Source of the DNA: Terriglobia bacterium
GTDB taxonomy: Bacteria > Acidobacteriota > Terriglobia > Bryobacterales > Bryobacteraceae
NCBI GenBank assembly: GCA_020073445.1
Contig: JAIQFE010000014.1
Span: 1-64,000, forward strand
Reading direction: 5' to 3'
Length of the DNA: 64,000 nt
Shown: piece after piece, positions 24,617 to 33,437 of the stretch
Layout: the number at the start of each line of letters is the position of its first letter
Numbering within the stretch: the stretch's first letter is position 1
Position numbers and translations under genes: made by a program
Notes under the pieces: generated by a model
The model's database searches: none
The model's input: only the letters and a program-made list of their open reading frames with translations
Told to the model about the DNA's origin: nothing

Positions 24617-26556
24617 GCAGCCCTAGTCTGCAAATTGCGGACACCCTGCTGCCAGCGTCGTCCGCGACGTTGCGGCGCGCCGCCGATTATCTTCTCAGCC
24701 GCCGCGCTGGTGAAGGCTATTGGTGCGGCGAGCTGACCGCCGACACCACCCTCGAATCCGATTTCATTCTATTGGAGTTGTGGCGCCATCCGCCCCAACT
24801 GGACGGCGTTTGGAACCCGCCGACGCGCGGGCTCATCAACAAGGCGGTACGGTCCATTCTGGCCCGCCAGTTGCCCGATGGCGGTTTTAGCATCTACGAA
24901 AAAGGGCCCTCGGAAGTCAGCGCCAGCGTCAAAGCGTACGTCGCGCTGAAGCTGGCTGGGATCGAGACCCATGATGCGAGCATCGAAGCCAGCATGGTTC
25001 GCCTGCGGGAGCGCATCATCGCTCTCGGCGGCCTGCAGGCGGCGAACAGTTACGTCAAGGTCAACCTGAGCCTGTTCGGCCTCTATCCGCGCGAGCACAC
25101 GCCTTCGATTCCTCCCGAGCTGAACCTCTTCGGCAACCTGATTTACGAAATGTCGTCCTGGACGCGCGCGATCGTCACGCCGCTGTCGATCCTGCACTCC
25201 ATGAATCCCTGCCGGCCGGTGCCCGCGGGATTCACCGTCGAAGAACTGTTCGTGCCGGGCGTGCCACTGGCCTTCGCCGACCATGAAAAGCTGGTGAGCT
25301 GGCGCAATTTCTTCTTCGTCGCGGACCGGCTGTTGAAATTCTGGGAACGGCACGGCTCGCGCAGCGTGCGCACGCGCTCGATTCGCCGCGCCGAACAATG
25401 GATCCTGGCGCGAACCCGCCATTCCGATGGTCTGGGCGCGATCTACCCATCGATGATGTACGTGGTCATGGCGCTGGATCTGCTGGGATACCCGCCGGAT
25501 CATCCAGATGTTCAGGAAGCCACGCGCCAGTTCATGAACCTGATGATCGACGATCAGCGCGGATTCTTCTTCCAGCCGTGCTATTCGCCGGTCTGGGATA
25601 CGGCCATTGCGGTGCATGCTCTGGGCGAAGCGGGTTGCTTGCCGCAACACGCACTGACGCCCGCAGCCGACTGGCTGCTCTCGAAGGAAGTGCGGAACAA
25701 AGGCGATTGGAGCATCAAGCGCCCGAACGTCGAGCCTTCGGGCTGGTATTTCGAGTTCGCCAACGAGTGGTATCCCGATATCGACGACACCGCGCAGGTT
25801 CTTCTGGCGCTTTCGCAATCGGCCGCCTCGGATCCGGAGGCGCAGAAGGCGGCCCGGAAACGCGCGGTCGACTGGCTCCTGGCGATGCAAGGCTCGGACG
25901 GCGGCTGGGCTGCGTTCGATGTCGACAACAATTGGAATTTCCTGAGCAGCGTGCCTTTCGCGGATCACAACGCCATGCTGGATCCGACCTGTCCGGACAT
26001 AACCGGTCGCGTGCTGGAGGCTTTGGCCGCGTGCGGGGTGCCGAATAGCCACGAGGCCGTGCGGCGCGGGGTAGCGTATCTCAAGAAGGCGCAGGAATCC
26101 GATGGAAGCTGGTACGGGCGCTGGGGCGTGGATTACATTTACGGCACCTACCTGGCGTTGCGCGGATTGAAGGCTTCGGGCGAAAGCGACCGGGAAGCGT
26201 ATATCCTGCGCGCTGGAGAATGGCTGCGCTCCATCCAGAACGCCGACGGCGGCTGGGGCGAGAGCTGCGCCAGCTACAACAACAACACGTTCACTCCCGA
26301 TCACAGCACGCCGTCGCAAACGGCTTGGGCGGTGCTCGGCCTGATCGCCGGAGGCGACACTACTAGCAGCAGCCTCCACAAGGGCGTCGAACATCTAGTG
26401 GAAACCCAGCGCAGCGAAGGCGGCTGGGACGAAGATTTGTCCACAGGCACCGGATTCCCGGGCGTCTTTTATCTGCAATATCATCTTTACCGGCATTCCT
26501 TCCCGGTGTTGGCGCTGGCAGCCTACCGGAAAGCACGAGGAGCAACCCAGTCATGA
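24613..26556 (+). CDS. shc: Squalene-hopene cyclase
   Basis: 647 residues, the usual length. Cyclises squalene to hopene/diplopterol at the inner face of the membrane. The protonating acidic motif is DIDD near residue 388 in WYPDIDDTAQVLLAL. Several QW-type repeats are visible (QGSDGGWAAFDVDNNWNF, QNADGGWGESCASYNNNTF, QRSEGGWDEDLSTGTGFPG). An N-terminal barrel with QLPDGGFSIYEKGPSEVSA is present. ATGA overlaps on both sides tie it to ispH and hpnH. A 541-codon opposite-strand frame is a shadow of this gene. Also called hpnF. Confidence 0.97.
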   Translation: MSSPSLQIADTLLPASSATLRRAADYLLSRRAGEGYWCGELTADTTLESDFILLELWRHPPQLDGVWNPPTRGLINKAVRSILARQLPDGGFSIYEKGPSEVSASVKAYVALKLAGIETHDASIEASMVRLRERIIALGGLQAANSYVKVNLSLFGLYPREHTPSIPPELNLFGNLIYEMSSWTRAIVTPLSILHSMNPCRPVPAGFTVEELFVPGVPLAFADHEKLVSWRNFFFVADRLLKFWERHGSRSVRTRSIRRAEQWILARTRHSDGLGAIYPSMMYVVMALDLLGYPPDHPDVQEATRQFMNLMIDDQRGFFFQPCYSPVWDTAIAVHALGEAGCLPQHALTPAADWLLSKEVRNKGDWSIKRPNVEPSGWYFEFANEWYPDIDDTAQVLLALSQSAASDPEAQKAARKRAVDWLLAMQGSDGGWAAFDVDNNWNFLSSVPFADHNAMLDPTCPDITGRVLEALAACGVPNSHEAVRRGVAYLKKAQESDGSWYGRWGVDYIYGTYLALRGLKASGESDREAYILRAGEWLRSIQNADGGWGESCASYNNNTFTPDHSTPSQTAWAVLGLIAGGDTTSSSLHKGVEHLVETQRSEGGWDEDLSTGTGFPGVFYLQYHLYRHSFPVLALAAYRKARGATQS

Positions 26557-27668
26557 GATTTCCGATTTCCCAGGCGGCCAGCATGGCGACCTACATCGCC
26601 AAAAACAAGCTGCGCCCGCGCCCGGAGTGGCAGAAGAACTTGGGCCATACCGAGGATGCGAAGAATCCCTTCCGCATCGTTCACGCGCAGATTCCGTCCG
26701 CCCGCGCGGATCGCAAACCGCATCCGATGTTGAGCAAGCGTTTTCCGCTGGTGATGATGCTGGAACCGCTGCATGCGTGCAACCTTACCTGCACCGGCTG
26801 CGGACGTATTCGCGAATACGAGACTTCCATCAGCTCGCGGCTGACGCTGGAACAATGCCTGAAGGCGGTCGACGAGTGCGGCGCGCCGATGATCTCGATC
26901 TGCGGCGGCGAACCGTTTCTCTATCCGGAACTGCCGCAGCTCTGCCAGGAAATTCTGAAGCGCGGGAAGTACATCCAGCTGTGCACCAACGGCATGTTCA
27001 TCGCCAAGCGGCTCAAGGAATTCACGCCGGACCCGGGCCTGGTTTTGAACGTTCACTTGGACGGCATGGAGAAGAATCACGATCTCGCGGTGGAACGCGA
27101 TGGCGTGTTCAAGGCTGCCGTCGAAGGGATTCGCATCGCCAAAGAAAACGGATTCAAGGTGTTCACCAACACCACCGTGTATCGCGAAACCGATATGAAC
27201 GAGATCGAGGAGCTCTACACGTTCCTCGGACAGTTCAAGGTGGACGGGCACACGATTTCTCCGGCATACGGGTATTCCTCGGTGAACGACCAGGAAATCT
27301 TCATGACGCGCGAGGATATCTACGAGAAGTTCAAGGACATCGATAAGCTGGCCAAGCGTTTCCCGCTGGTCTCCTCGCCGGTGTACATGGACTTCCTCAA
27401 GGGCGATCGCGATCTTCCCTGCACGGCGTGGGGCAACCCGACCTATAACGTCAAAGGCTGGAAAGGCCCCTGCTATCTGATCACCGACGCGCATCATGAG
27501 ACCTTCGAAGACCTCATGACCAAGACGCCGTGGGAAAACTATGGCTCCGGCAACGACCCGCGCTGCGATCAATGCATGGTGCATTGCGGCTACGAGCCTT
27601 CCTCGGCTTACGGCATCAACGCCAAGCTCAGCGATCCGTTCAAGACGCTCAGCTGGCTGCTGGGATAA
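26553..27668 (+). CDS. hpnH: Adenosylhopane synthase, radical SAM
   Basis: 371 residues. The cluster-binding motif Cys76-x3-Cys80-x2-Cys83 is in LHACNLTCTGCGR. Downstream are SICGGEPFLYPEL, the GGEP-like SAM motif, and a C-terminal Cys-rich segment (DPRCDQCMVHCGYEPSSAYG). HpnH adds a 5'-deoxyadenosyl radical to diploptene, creating the C35 side chain of adenosylhopane. It overlaps the shc stop by 4 bp. A REP-like double hairpin follows before hpnA. Confidence 0.95.
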   Translation: MRFPISQAASMATYIAKNKLRPRPEWQKNLGHTEDAKNPFRIVHAQIPSARADRKPHPMLSKRFPLVMMLEPLHACNLTCTGCGRIREYETSISSRLTLEQCLKAVDECGAPMISICGGEPFLYPELPQLCQEILKRGKYIQLCTNGMFIAKRLKEFTPDPGLVLNVHLDGMEKNHDLAVERDGVFKAAVEGIRIAKENGFKVFTNTTVYRETDMNEIEELYTFLGQFKVDGHTISPAYGYSSVNDQEIFMTREDIYEKFKDIDKLAKRFPLVSSPVYMDFLKGDRDLPCTAWGNPTYNVKGWKGPCYLITDAHHETFEDLMTKTPWENYGSGNDPRCDQCMVHCGYEPSSAYGINAKLSDPFKTLSWLLG

Positions 27669-27684
27669 CGGGCTGTGTGCACGA

Positions 27685-27778
27685 CGAAAAAGGGGACAGA
27701 CTACTCTGTCCCCTCCCGTAAAATCCGGGCTTCGCAAAGCAGCCTGGGAGTGGACAGAGCTGTCTGTCCCCCTTTTCG
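27685..27778. repeat. REP-like double hairpin, copy 1
   Basis: A 94-bp unit between hpnH and hpnA. The first hairpin is GGGGACAGA-CTAC-TCTGTCCCC (27692-27713, 9 perfect pairs). The second is GGACAGA-GCTG-TCTGTCC (27752-27769). The outer ends CGAAAAAGGGGACAGA and TCTGTCCCCCTTTTCG are inverted repeats with one mismatch in 16. The layout matches paired REP/BIME elements mobilised by RAYT-type transposases. On the RNA it could act as an intercistronic stabiliser or attenuator. Confidence 0.75.
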
Positions 27779-27796
27779 TTCCCTTCGGCAGCGTCC

Positions 27797-28774
27797 GTGA
27801 AACCCACGCTCGTCACTGGAGCCACCGGTTTCGTCGGCTGGCACGTGGCCCGCGCGTTAATCGCACGGGGCCATACCGTGCGCGCCCTGGCGCGCGATCC
27901 GGCGAAGCTCCGCGAACTCCCCGAGGTCCAGGGCATCCAAGGCGACCTGCGCGATCCTGCATCGCTGGAGCGCGCCGTAGAGGGCTGCGGAATGGTTTTC
28001 CATGTCGCCGCGGATTACCGCTTATGGACGCGGGAACCCGACGAGATGTACAAGTCGAACGTCGAAGGTACGCGGTCGATGCTGGCAGCCGCACAGCGCG
28101 CAGGGGTCGAGCGGTTCTTGTACACCAGCACGGTCGGGTGCATCGGCATCCCGCCGGTAGGCACCGGCGATGAGGCTTGTCCAGCGCATCTCGAAGATAT
28201 GCGGGGTCCGTACAAGCGCTCGAAGTTCCTGGCGGAGCAAGTCGCGCTGGAGTTTGCAAAAGAAGGCTTCCCGGTAGTGATCGTGAACCCCACGGCGCCG
28301 GTGGGCGACCACGACTTCAAGCCTACGCCTACCGGGAAGATCGTCGTCGATTTCATGCGCGGGGCGATTCCCGCTTATGTGGACACGGGCCTCAACGTAG
28401 TAGACGTGCGGGACGTGGCGTGCGGGCATCTGGCTGCGTGCGAGCACGGAGTACCGGGAGAACGCTACATCTTGGGCTCCGAGAACATGACGCTTAAGCA
28501 GATCCTGGAAACGCTGGCCGGGATTCTGGGGCGGAAGGCCCCCAGCGTACAAATTCCTTATGCCGTTGCATTTGCGGCCGGGGTCGCCTCCACGGCCTGG
28601 GCGAACGTGACGGGACGAGAGCCGCGAGCGCCCCTGGACGCCGTTCGCATGTCGAAGAAAAAGATGTGGGTGCGTCATGACAAGGCGGTGCGCGAATTGG
28701 GCTATTCGCCGGGTCCCGCGGCCGATGCCCTTCGCCGCGCTGTAGTCTGGTTTCAGGAGAACGGTTACTGCTGA
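27797..28774 (+). CDS. hpnA: Hopanoid-associated sugar epimerase
   Basis: 325 residues, extended short-chain dehydrogenase. The NAD(P)-binding TGATGFVGWHVARAL starts at residue 7, and the catalytic Tyr-x3-Lys is in GPYKRSKFLAEQ. Sequence flow (VFHVAADYRLW, NVVDVRDVACGH, SENMTLKQIL) is that of HpnA, an NAD-dependent sugar epimerase family regularly found in hopanoid clusters; its exact substrate in side-chain maturation is not settled. It lies between the REP-like element and hpnG, whose ATG follows its stop by 4 bp. Confidence 0.93.
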   Translation: MKPTLVTGATGFVGWHVARALIARGHTVRALARDPAKLRELPEVQGIQGDLRDPASLERAVEGCGMVFHVAADYRLWTREPDEMYKSNVEGTRSMLAAAQRAGVERFLYTSTVGCIGIPPVGTGDEACPAHLEDMRGPYKRSKFLAEQVALEFAKEGFPVVIVNPTAPVGDHDFKPTPTGKIVVDFMRGAIPAYVDTGLNVVDVRDVACGHLAACEHGVPGERYILGSENMTLKQILETLAGILGRKAPSVQIPYAVAFAAGVASTAWANVTGREPRAPLDAVRMSKKKMWVRHDKAVRELGYSPGPAADALRRAVVWFQENGYC

Positions 28775-28778
28775 GGGA

Positions 28779-29456
28779 ATGGATAGAGAAATGACCACCT
28801 GGCTCATCGTGGCGGCGGAGGAGCGCGAGTTCGAAGGAATCCTGAAACGCGCTGGCGACGTGCGTGCTCTGCCCTGGCAGGGAGCCGCGTATTCGCGGGA
28901 AGCCGCATGGAAAAACAGCCGCTGGCTCTTGATCGCCAACGGCCCAGGCCCGAGGCTGGTGGAGCGCGCACTGGAGCGCAAACGCGACGTGGATCGGATC
29001 CTGAGTATCGGTTTCTGCGGGGCGCTTGACCCCGCTCTACGGATTGGTGATATCGTCGTATCGGGTGAAGTTCCAAAAGGGTTACAAGCGTCCTTTGTAC
29101 AGGGCGACGTGGTGTCCGTAGACCGGGTCGCGTTCACGGCCCGGGAAAAATGCGATTTGCGGGCGGCCACCGGGGCTGCTGTGGTTGAGATGGAATCGGC
29201 TGCGGTTGCCCGAAAGGCGCGGGAATGGGATGTGCCGTTTGGCTGTGTCCGCGTAGTATCGGATGTCGCGGAAGACGATTTGCCGCTGGATTTCAATCGG
29301 TATCGGGATGCGGACGGACGTTTCGAGCGAACACGAATTGCGCTGGCAGCCCTGGGGCATCCATTTACAGTGTTACCAAGGCTGGTTCGCCTGGACCGCG
29401 ATTGCCGCCGGGCCGCCGAACGGTTAGGAGAGTTTCTTGCCAACTGCGAAAACTAG
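28779..29456 (+). CDS. hpnG: Adenosylhopane nucleosidase/phosphorylase
   Basis: 225 residues. Member of the purine nucleoside phosphorylase/MTA nucleosidase fold; HpnG releases adenine from adenosylhopane to give ribosyl- or phosphoribosylhopane. The conserved acidic substrate loop is AAVVEMESAAVARKA. The N-terminal strand is WLIVAAEEREFEGILKRAG and the phosphate/base pocket is near GFCGALDPALRIGDIVV. The start is ATG 28779, or ATG 28791 a few residues later. The next gene's longest frame overlaps its end by 20 bp. Confidence 0.92.
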   Translation: MDREMTTWLIVAAEEREFEGILKRAGDVRALPWQGAAYSREAAWKNSRWLLIANGPGPRLVERALERKRDVDRILSIGFCGALDPALRIGDIVVSGEVPKGLQASFVQGDVVSVDRVAFTAREKCDLRAATGAAVVEMESAAVARKAREWDVPFGCVRVVSDVAEDDLPLDFNRYRDADGRFERTRIALAALGHPFTVLPRLVRLDRDCRRAAERLGEFLANCEN

Positions 29457-29499
29457 CGTCGCCGAGAACCCGGCGATTACGGGGATGGAAGCAGCAGGA

Positions 29500-29541
29500 A
29501 CGCTGCCAGAAGCAACTTCAACGTTGCCAGAGGCAATTTCA
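29500..29541 (+). repeat. 21-bp tandem repeat ahead of dehydrogenase start
   Basis: Two adjacent 21-bp units (29500-29520 and 29521-29541) differ at only a few positions and end 3 bp before the ATG at 29545. In frame they encode TLPEATS-TLPEAIS. They are either a short coding repeat in an N-terminal extension or a duplicated translation-initiation region. Confidence 0.6.
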
Positions 29542-29544
29542 ACA

Positions 29545-30594
29545 ATGAAGGCCGCGGTGTATCGCGGTTCGGGCCGCGTGGCTGTGGAAGCGATTCCGGT
29601 TCCCGAGATCGGGCCCGGCGAGATCCTCATTCGCGTGGAAACGTGTGGCATCTGCCACACCGATCTGAAAAAGATCGCTTATGACCTGCTGGAGCCACCC
29701 CGCGTTTACGGTCACGAAACCGCTGGAGTGGTCGCGGCCGTGGGCTCCGATGTCAGGCGTTTTATTCCCGGCGACCGGGTGGTGGTGTTTCATCACATTC
29801 CGTGCGGCGAATGTTTCTACTGCCGGCGCAAATTGTTCGCGCAATGCCCGGTCTATAAGAAAGTCGGCGTGACGGCTGGATTTGAGCCTGCAGGGGGCGG
29901 CTTCGCGCAATACGTCCGGGTCATGGACTGGATCGTGGAGCGCGGCGTCGAAAAGATTCCGGACGGCGTGACTTTCGATCAGGCCTGTTTTGTCGAGCCG
30001 GTGAACACTTGCCTCAAGGGGTTCAAGCAAATCGATCCCCAGCCCGAGGACGTGATCGCGGTGCTGGGACAGGGGCCCATCGGCCTGATCTTCACCATGA
30101 TGGCAGTGCGGACCGGCGCACGCGTGATCGCAACCGATACCATGACCAGCCGCCGCGGGCTGGCGCTCAGTTTCGGCGTGGAGGAGGCATTTAACCCGCG
30201 CGATGAAGATCTGGACGTCCGGGTGAAGAGCATGACCGGCGGCCGTGGCGCGGACCTGGTGATCGTGGCCGCATCGGCTCCGGGAATCGTCCAGCAGGCC
30301 GTGGCTTGCTCCCGGCCGGGTGCGCGAATCCTTTTGTTCGCCCAAACTTCGCACCAGGAGCGCATTGAGGTGTCTGGCGCGGACATCTGCGTGGGGGAAC
30401 GCGCGCTGTTCGGCTCTTATAGCGCGTCGGTCGACCTCCAGAAGGAGTCGGCGGACCTGGTTTTCAGCGGCGCTCTGGCGGTGGACGAACTAATCACCCA
30501 CCGGGTCCCATTAAACGATATTCACCTCGGCATTGAGCGCGCGTTGCACCCGGATGAGGTATCGTTAAAGGTAGTAGTCCAGCCACAAAAATGA
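29545..30594 (+). CDS. Zinc-dependent alcohol dehydrogenase, hopanoid cluster 1
   Basis: 349 residues from ATG 29545 (MKAAVYRGSG). The frame is open from 29437, adding 36 residues that include the tandem repeat. Medium-chain dehydrogenase/reductase: catalytic zinc ligands Cys34 and His57-Glu58; structural zinc cysteines 87, 90, 93 and 101 (PCGECFYCRRKLFAQC); Rossmann fold VLGQGPIGLIFTMMA. Substrate unknown. It sits between hpnG and hpnC and overlaps a second dehydrogenase by 4 bp. A role in reducing the ribosylhopane aldehyde to bacteriohopanetetrol is a hypothesis from position only. Confidence 0.85.
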   Translation: MKAAVYRGSGRVAVEAIPVPEIGPGEILIRVETCGICHTDLKKIAYDLLEPPRVYGHETAGVVAAVGSDVRRFIPGDRVVVFHHIPCGECFYCRRKLFAQCPVYKKVGVTAGFEPAGGGFAQYVRVMDWIVERGVEKIPDGVTFDQACFVEPVNTCLKGFKQIDPQPEDVIAVLGQGPIGLIFTMMAVRTGARVIATDTMTSRRGLALSFGVEEAFNPRDEDLDVRVKSMTGGRGADLVIVAASAPGIVQQAVACSRPGARILLFAQTSHQERIEVSGADICVGERALFGSYSASVDLQKESADLVFSGALAVDELITHRVPLNDIHLGIERALHPDEVSLKVVVQPQK

Positions 30595-31643
30595 GCCCTG
30601 ATACGCAGCGGATGAGCGCGGCCGTGCTGTATGGCAAGGAGCAGCTCCGCATCGAACGAGTGCAGGTTCCGAAACTGGACCGTGGAGACGTGCTGGTGCG
30701 CGTTCGCGCGGCGCTGACCTGCGGAACCGACGTCAAGGTATTCCGCCGGGGCTATCACGCGAAAATGATCCGGCCACCGGCTTTGTTCGGCCACGAATTG
30801 GCCGGAGACGTAGCGGCCGTGGGAAGCGATGTCTCGGGGTTCCACGTGGGCCAGCGTGTGGTGGCTGCGAACTCGGCCCCCTGCGGCGCCTGCTACTACT
30901 GCGAGCGCGGCCAGGAAAATCTCTGCGAAGACCTGTTGTTCAACAACGGAGCCTACGCCGAGTACATTCGCATTCCGAACCGCATCGTCACCAAGAACAT
31001 GCACGAGATTCCGGCGCACGTCAGCTATCAGGACGCGGCGCTGGTGGAGCCTCTGGCGTGCGTGATGCGCGGCCTGGAAGAGAGCGGCGTTAAACCCGGC
31101 GACACCGTAGCGGTCATTGGACTCGGGCCCATCGGCATGATGTTCGTGCGCCTGGCAAAGGCAGTCTACAATGCGCGCGTCATCGCTATCGGCCGCCGGC
31201 GCTCGCAACTAGATCGCGCCGCCGGGATGGGCGCGGACGAAGTGGTCCTGAATGAGGAAGGCTCCGACGTCATCACTCCCGTCCACAGATTGACCGGGGG
31301 ACGAGGCGCGGATATCGTGATCGAAGCAGTGGGCCTCCCCGAGGTTTGGCAACTGGCCGTGAAGCTCCTGCGCCGCGGAGGCGTGGTGAACTTCTTCGGC
31401 GGCTGTCCGGAAGGCACCGACGTTCCGGTGGATGCGGGCCTGCTGCATTATTCCGAACTGACGCTCAAAGCCAGCTTCCATCACACGCCTGCCCTGATTC
31501 GCCAAGCCTTGGACATTATCAGCCGGGGCCGCGTGACCGCTCGCGATTTCGTGAATCGCGTCGAGCCGCTCTCGAATCTGCTGGAAGTGATGCAGCATCT
31601 GATGAGCCACAACGGGCATCTTAAGACCGCCATCATTCCGTAG
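30591..31643 (+). CDS. Zinc-dependent alcohol dehydrogenase, hopanoid cluster 2
   Basis: 350 residues, ATG overlapping the previous stop (30591-30594). An internal Met at residue 8 is an alternative start. Cys44, His68-Glu69 bind catalytic zinc; Cys98, 101, 104 and 112 (PCGACYYCERGQENLC) form the structural zinc lobe; the Rossmann motif is VIGLGPIGMMFVRLAK. It resembles sorbitol/threonine dehydrogenase-type enzymes. It is a diverged paralogue of its neighbour rather than a recent copy. Translational coupling suggests both work in the same step or complex. See the hypothesis on side-chain reduction. Confidence 0.85.
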   Translation: MSPDTQRMSAAVLYGKEQLRIERVQVPKLDRGDVLVRVRAALTCGTDVKVFRRGYHAKMIRPPALFGHELAGDVAAVGSDVSGFHVGQRVVAANSAPCGACYYCERGQENLCEDLLFNNGAYAEYIRIPNRIVTKNMHEIPAHVSYQDAALVEPLACVMRGLEESGVKPGDTVAVIGLGPIGMMFVRLAKAVYNARVIAIGRRRSQLDRAAGMGADEVVLNEEGSDVITPVHRLTGGRGADIVIEAVGLPEVWQLAVKLLRRGGVVNFFGGCPEGTDVPVDAGLLHYSELTLKASFHHTPALIRQALDIISRGRVTARDFVNRVEPLSNLLEVMQHLMSHNGHLKTAIIP

Positions 31644-31659
31644 AGGAGCCGGCGGCTCA

Positions 31660-32586
31660 GTGTTCCCTCCCACATTTCTTCACCCTGTTCCGTTCCTGGC
31701 TTCGCGGGAAGCGATGGATCGCGTCTGGTCGCCTGAAGAATCGCGACAGTATACGCACTGGCTGGCCACGCATCACTACGAGAATTTTCACGTGGTGAGC
31801 CTGTTGCTGCCCAAGCGCCTGCATCAGGATTTCTACAATGTCTATTCGTTCTGCCGCTGGGCCGACGACCTGGGCGACGAGATCGGCGACACGGCCGAGA
31901 GCCTTCGGTTGCTGGCGTGGTGGCGGAGCGAGCTGCAAGCCATGTGCGCGGGAAACGCCCGGCATCCGGTGTTCGTGGCGCTGGCGGGAACGGCTCGCGA
32001 GTTCTCGCTTCCCGTCACGTTGTTCGACGATCTCATCAAAGCGTTCGAGCAGGATCAGACGGTCACGCGCTACCGCAACTTCGAGGAACTGTTCGAGTAT
32101 TGCCGCTACTCCGCGAATCCGGTGGGACGATTGGTTCTAGGGCTGTGCGGATATCGCGATGCGGAGCGGCAGACGCTTTCCGACGCTACCTGCACGGCGC
32201 TACAGCTCGCTAATTTCTGGCAGGACGTCACGGTGGATCTGCAGAAGGATCGCGTGTATTTGCCGCTGGATTTGTTGGAGGCGCACGGCTATCCTCTGGA
32301 TGCGCTGTTCGCGCGCCAGTTCGATGCGCGCTTTCGCGCCGCGATGCGGGAGGCCGTGAACGTCACACGCGGACTCTTTATGAAAGGATTGCCGCTCGCC
32401 GATTCCGTCGACCGGCGCCTGGCCATCGATCTGGAACTGTTCAGCCGCGGCGGCCTGCGAGTGCTCGAAAAGATCGAACGCCAGGATTACAATGTGCTCG
32501 GGTCCAGGCCGGCCATCTCCAAACTAGAGCGTGTGGGATTGTTGCTGGGTGCGCTTACACGGCGGACGTTCTCCCGGGCAGCCTAA
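31660..32586 (+). CDS. hpnC: Squalene synthase HpnC
   Basis: 308 residues from GTG 31660; ATG 31714 is a less likely later start. All-helical trans-isoprenyl synthase. The first Asp-rich motif is RWADDLGDE, and the second region is NFWQDVTVDLQKDRVYLPLD. In the three-enzyme HpnC-D-E route, HpnD joins two farnesyl diphosphates to presqualene diphosphate and HpnC converts that to hydroxysqualene. It starts 16 bp after the dehydrogenase stop and is followed directly by hpnD. Confidence 0.94.
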   Translation: MFPPTFLHPVPFLASREAMDRVWSPEESRQYTHWLATHHYENFHVVSLLLPKRLHQDFYNVYSFCRWADDLGDEIGDTAESLRLLAWWRSELQAMCAGNARHPVFVALAGTAREFSLPVTLFDDLIKAFEQDQTVTRYRNFEELFEYCRYSANPVGRLVLGLCGYRDAERQTLSDATCTALQLANFWQDVTVDLQKDRVYLPLDLLEAHGYPLDALFARQFDARFRAAMREAVNVTRGLFMKGLPLADSVDRRLAIDLELFSRGGLRVLEKIERQDYNVLGSRPAISKLERVGLLLGALTRRTFSRAA

Positions 32587-32587
32587 A

Positions 32588-33424
32588 ATGACGCTCGCGG
32601 AGTCCTACGCCTTCTGCGAGCGCGTGGCGCGCACCCAGGCCAAGAACTTCTACTATTCCTTCCTGTTGCTCTCGCGGCCGCAGAGACAAGCCATGTGCGC
32701 GATCTACGCGTTCATGCGCTACTGCGACGATCTTAGCGACGCCGAAGGCATCAGCGACCGGGCTGGGGCCATCGCGCGCTGGCAGGCCGATCTCGATGCA
32801 GCGCTGGCCGGCAACGCTCCTGAGAATCCCGTATGGCCGGCGTTCGCTGACGCGGTCGCGCGCTATCGCATCCCGCATGAGTATTTCCGGGCCATGATTC
32901 GCGGCGTCAGCTCGGATCTGGAGCCCCGCCATGTCCAGACGTTTCAGGAACTGTACGACTACTGCTATCACGTCGCCAGCGTAGTGGGGCTGACGATCAT
33001 TCACATTTTTGGATTCAACGATCCGCGGGCGCTGGAGCTGGCCGAGCGATGCGGCGTGGCGTTTCAGCTCACCAATATCCTGCGGGACGTGCGCGAAGAC
33101 GCCGAGCACGGCCGCGTGTATCTGCCCGCGGAAGATCTGGAGCGCTTTGGTGTGAACCCGAAGGAGCTGGCCGGCGCGACGCTTTCACCCGCGTTGCGCA
33201 AGTTGCTCGAGTTCGAAGCCGAACGCGCGCGGGCGTACTATCGAGAATCCGAGCCGCTGATGGAGATGGTCGACAGCGGAAGCCGCGCGTCGCTTAAGGC
33301 CCTGATCGGGATTTACTCACGTCTGCTGGACCGTATCTCGAGTTCGGGATACGAAGTGCTGCGGGAACGCGTCCGTGTGCCCGCGTGGGAAAAACTCTGG
33401 ATCCTGGCGCGCTGCGCGATCTAG
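32588..33424 (+). CDS. hpnD: Presqualene diphosphate synthase HpnD
   Basis: 278 residues from ATG 32588, one base after the hpnC stop. Asp-rich motif 1 is RYCDDLSDAEG and motif 2 is NILRDVREDAEHGRVYLPAE, the pattern of squalene/phytoene synthases. It condenses two farnesyl diphosphates. It is the last gene of the cluster: no hpnE (FAD-dependent, reducing hydroxysqualene to squalene) follows, and a second REP-like element comes next. Confidence 0.94.
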   Translation: MTLAESYAFCERVARTQAKNFYYSFLLLSRPQRQAMCAIYAFMRYCDDLSDAEGISDRAGAIARWQADLDAALAGNAPENPVWPAFADAVARYRIPHEYFRAMIRGVSSDLEPRHVQTFQELYDYCYHVASVVGLTIIHIFGFNDPRALELAERCGVAFQLTNILRDVREDAEHGRVYLPAEDLERFGVNPKELAGATLSPALRKLLEFEAERARAYYRESEPLMEMVDSGSRASLKALIGIYSRLLDRISSSGYEVLRERVRVPAWEKLWILARCAI

Positions 33425-33437
33425 GTCCTCTTTACCG

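Noticed and set aside
24769-26394. 541-codon minus-strand open frame
   Set aside because: It lies wholly opposite the squalene-hopene cyclase, is Arg/His/Gln-rich with no domain, and arises from GC-rich codon bias.
27685-27778. CRISPR-like repeat
   Set aside because: Only two hairpins in one unit and one related unit 6 kb away; no spacer periodicity and no cas genes.
28022-29443. 473-codon minus-strand open frame
   Set aside because: Antisense to hpnA and hpnG; low-complexity Arg/Ser composition and no motif.
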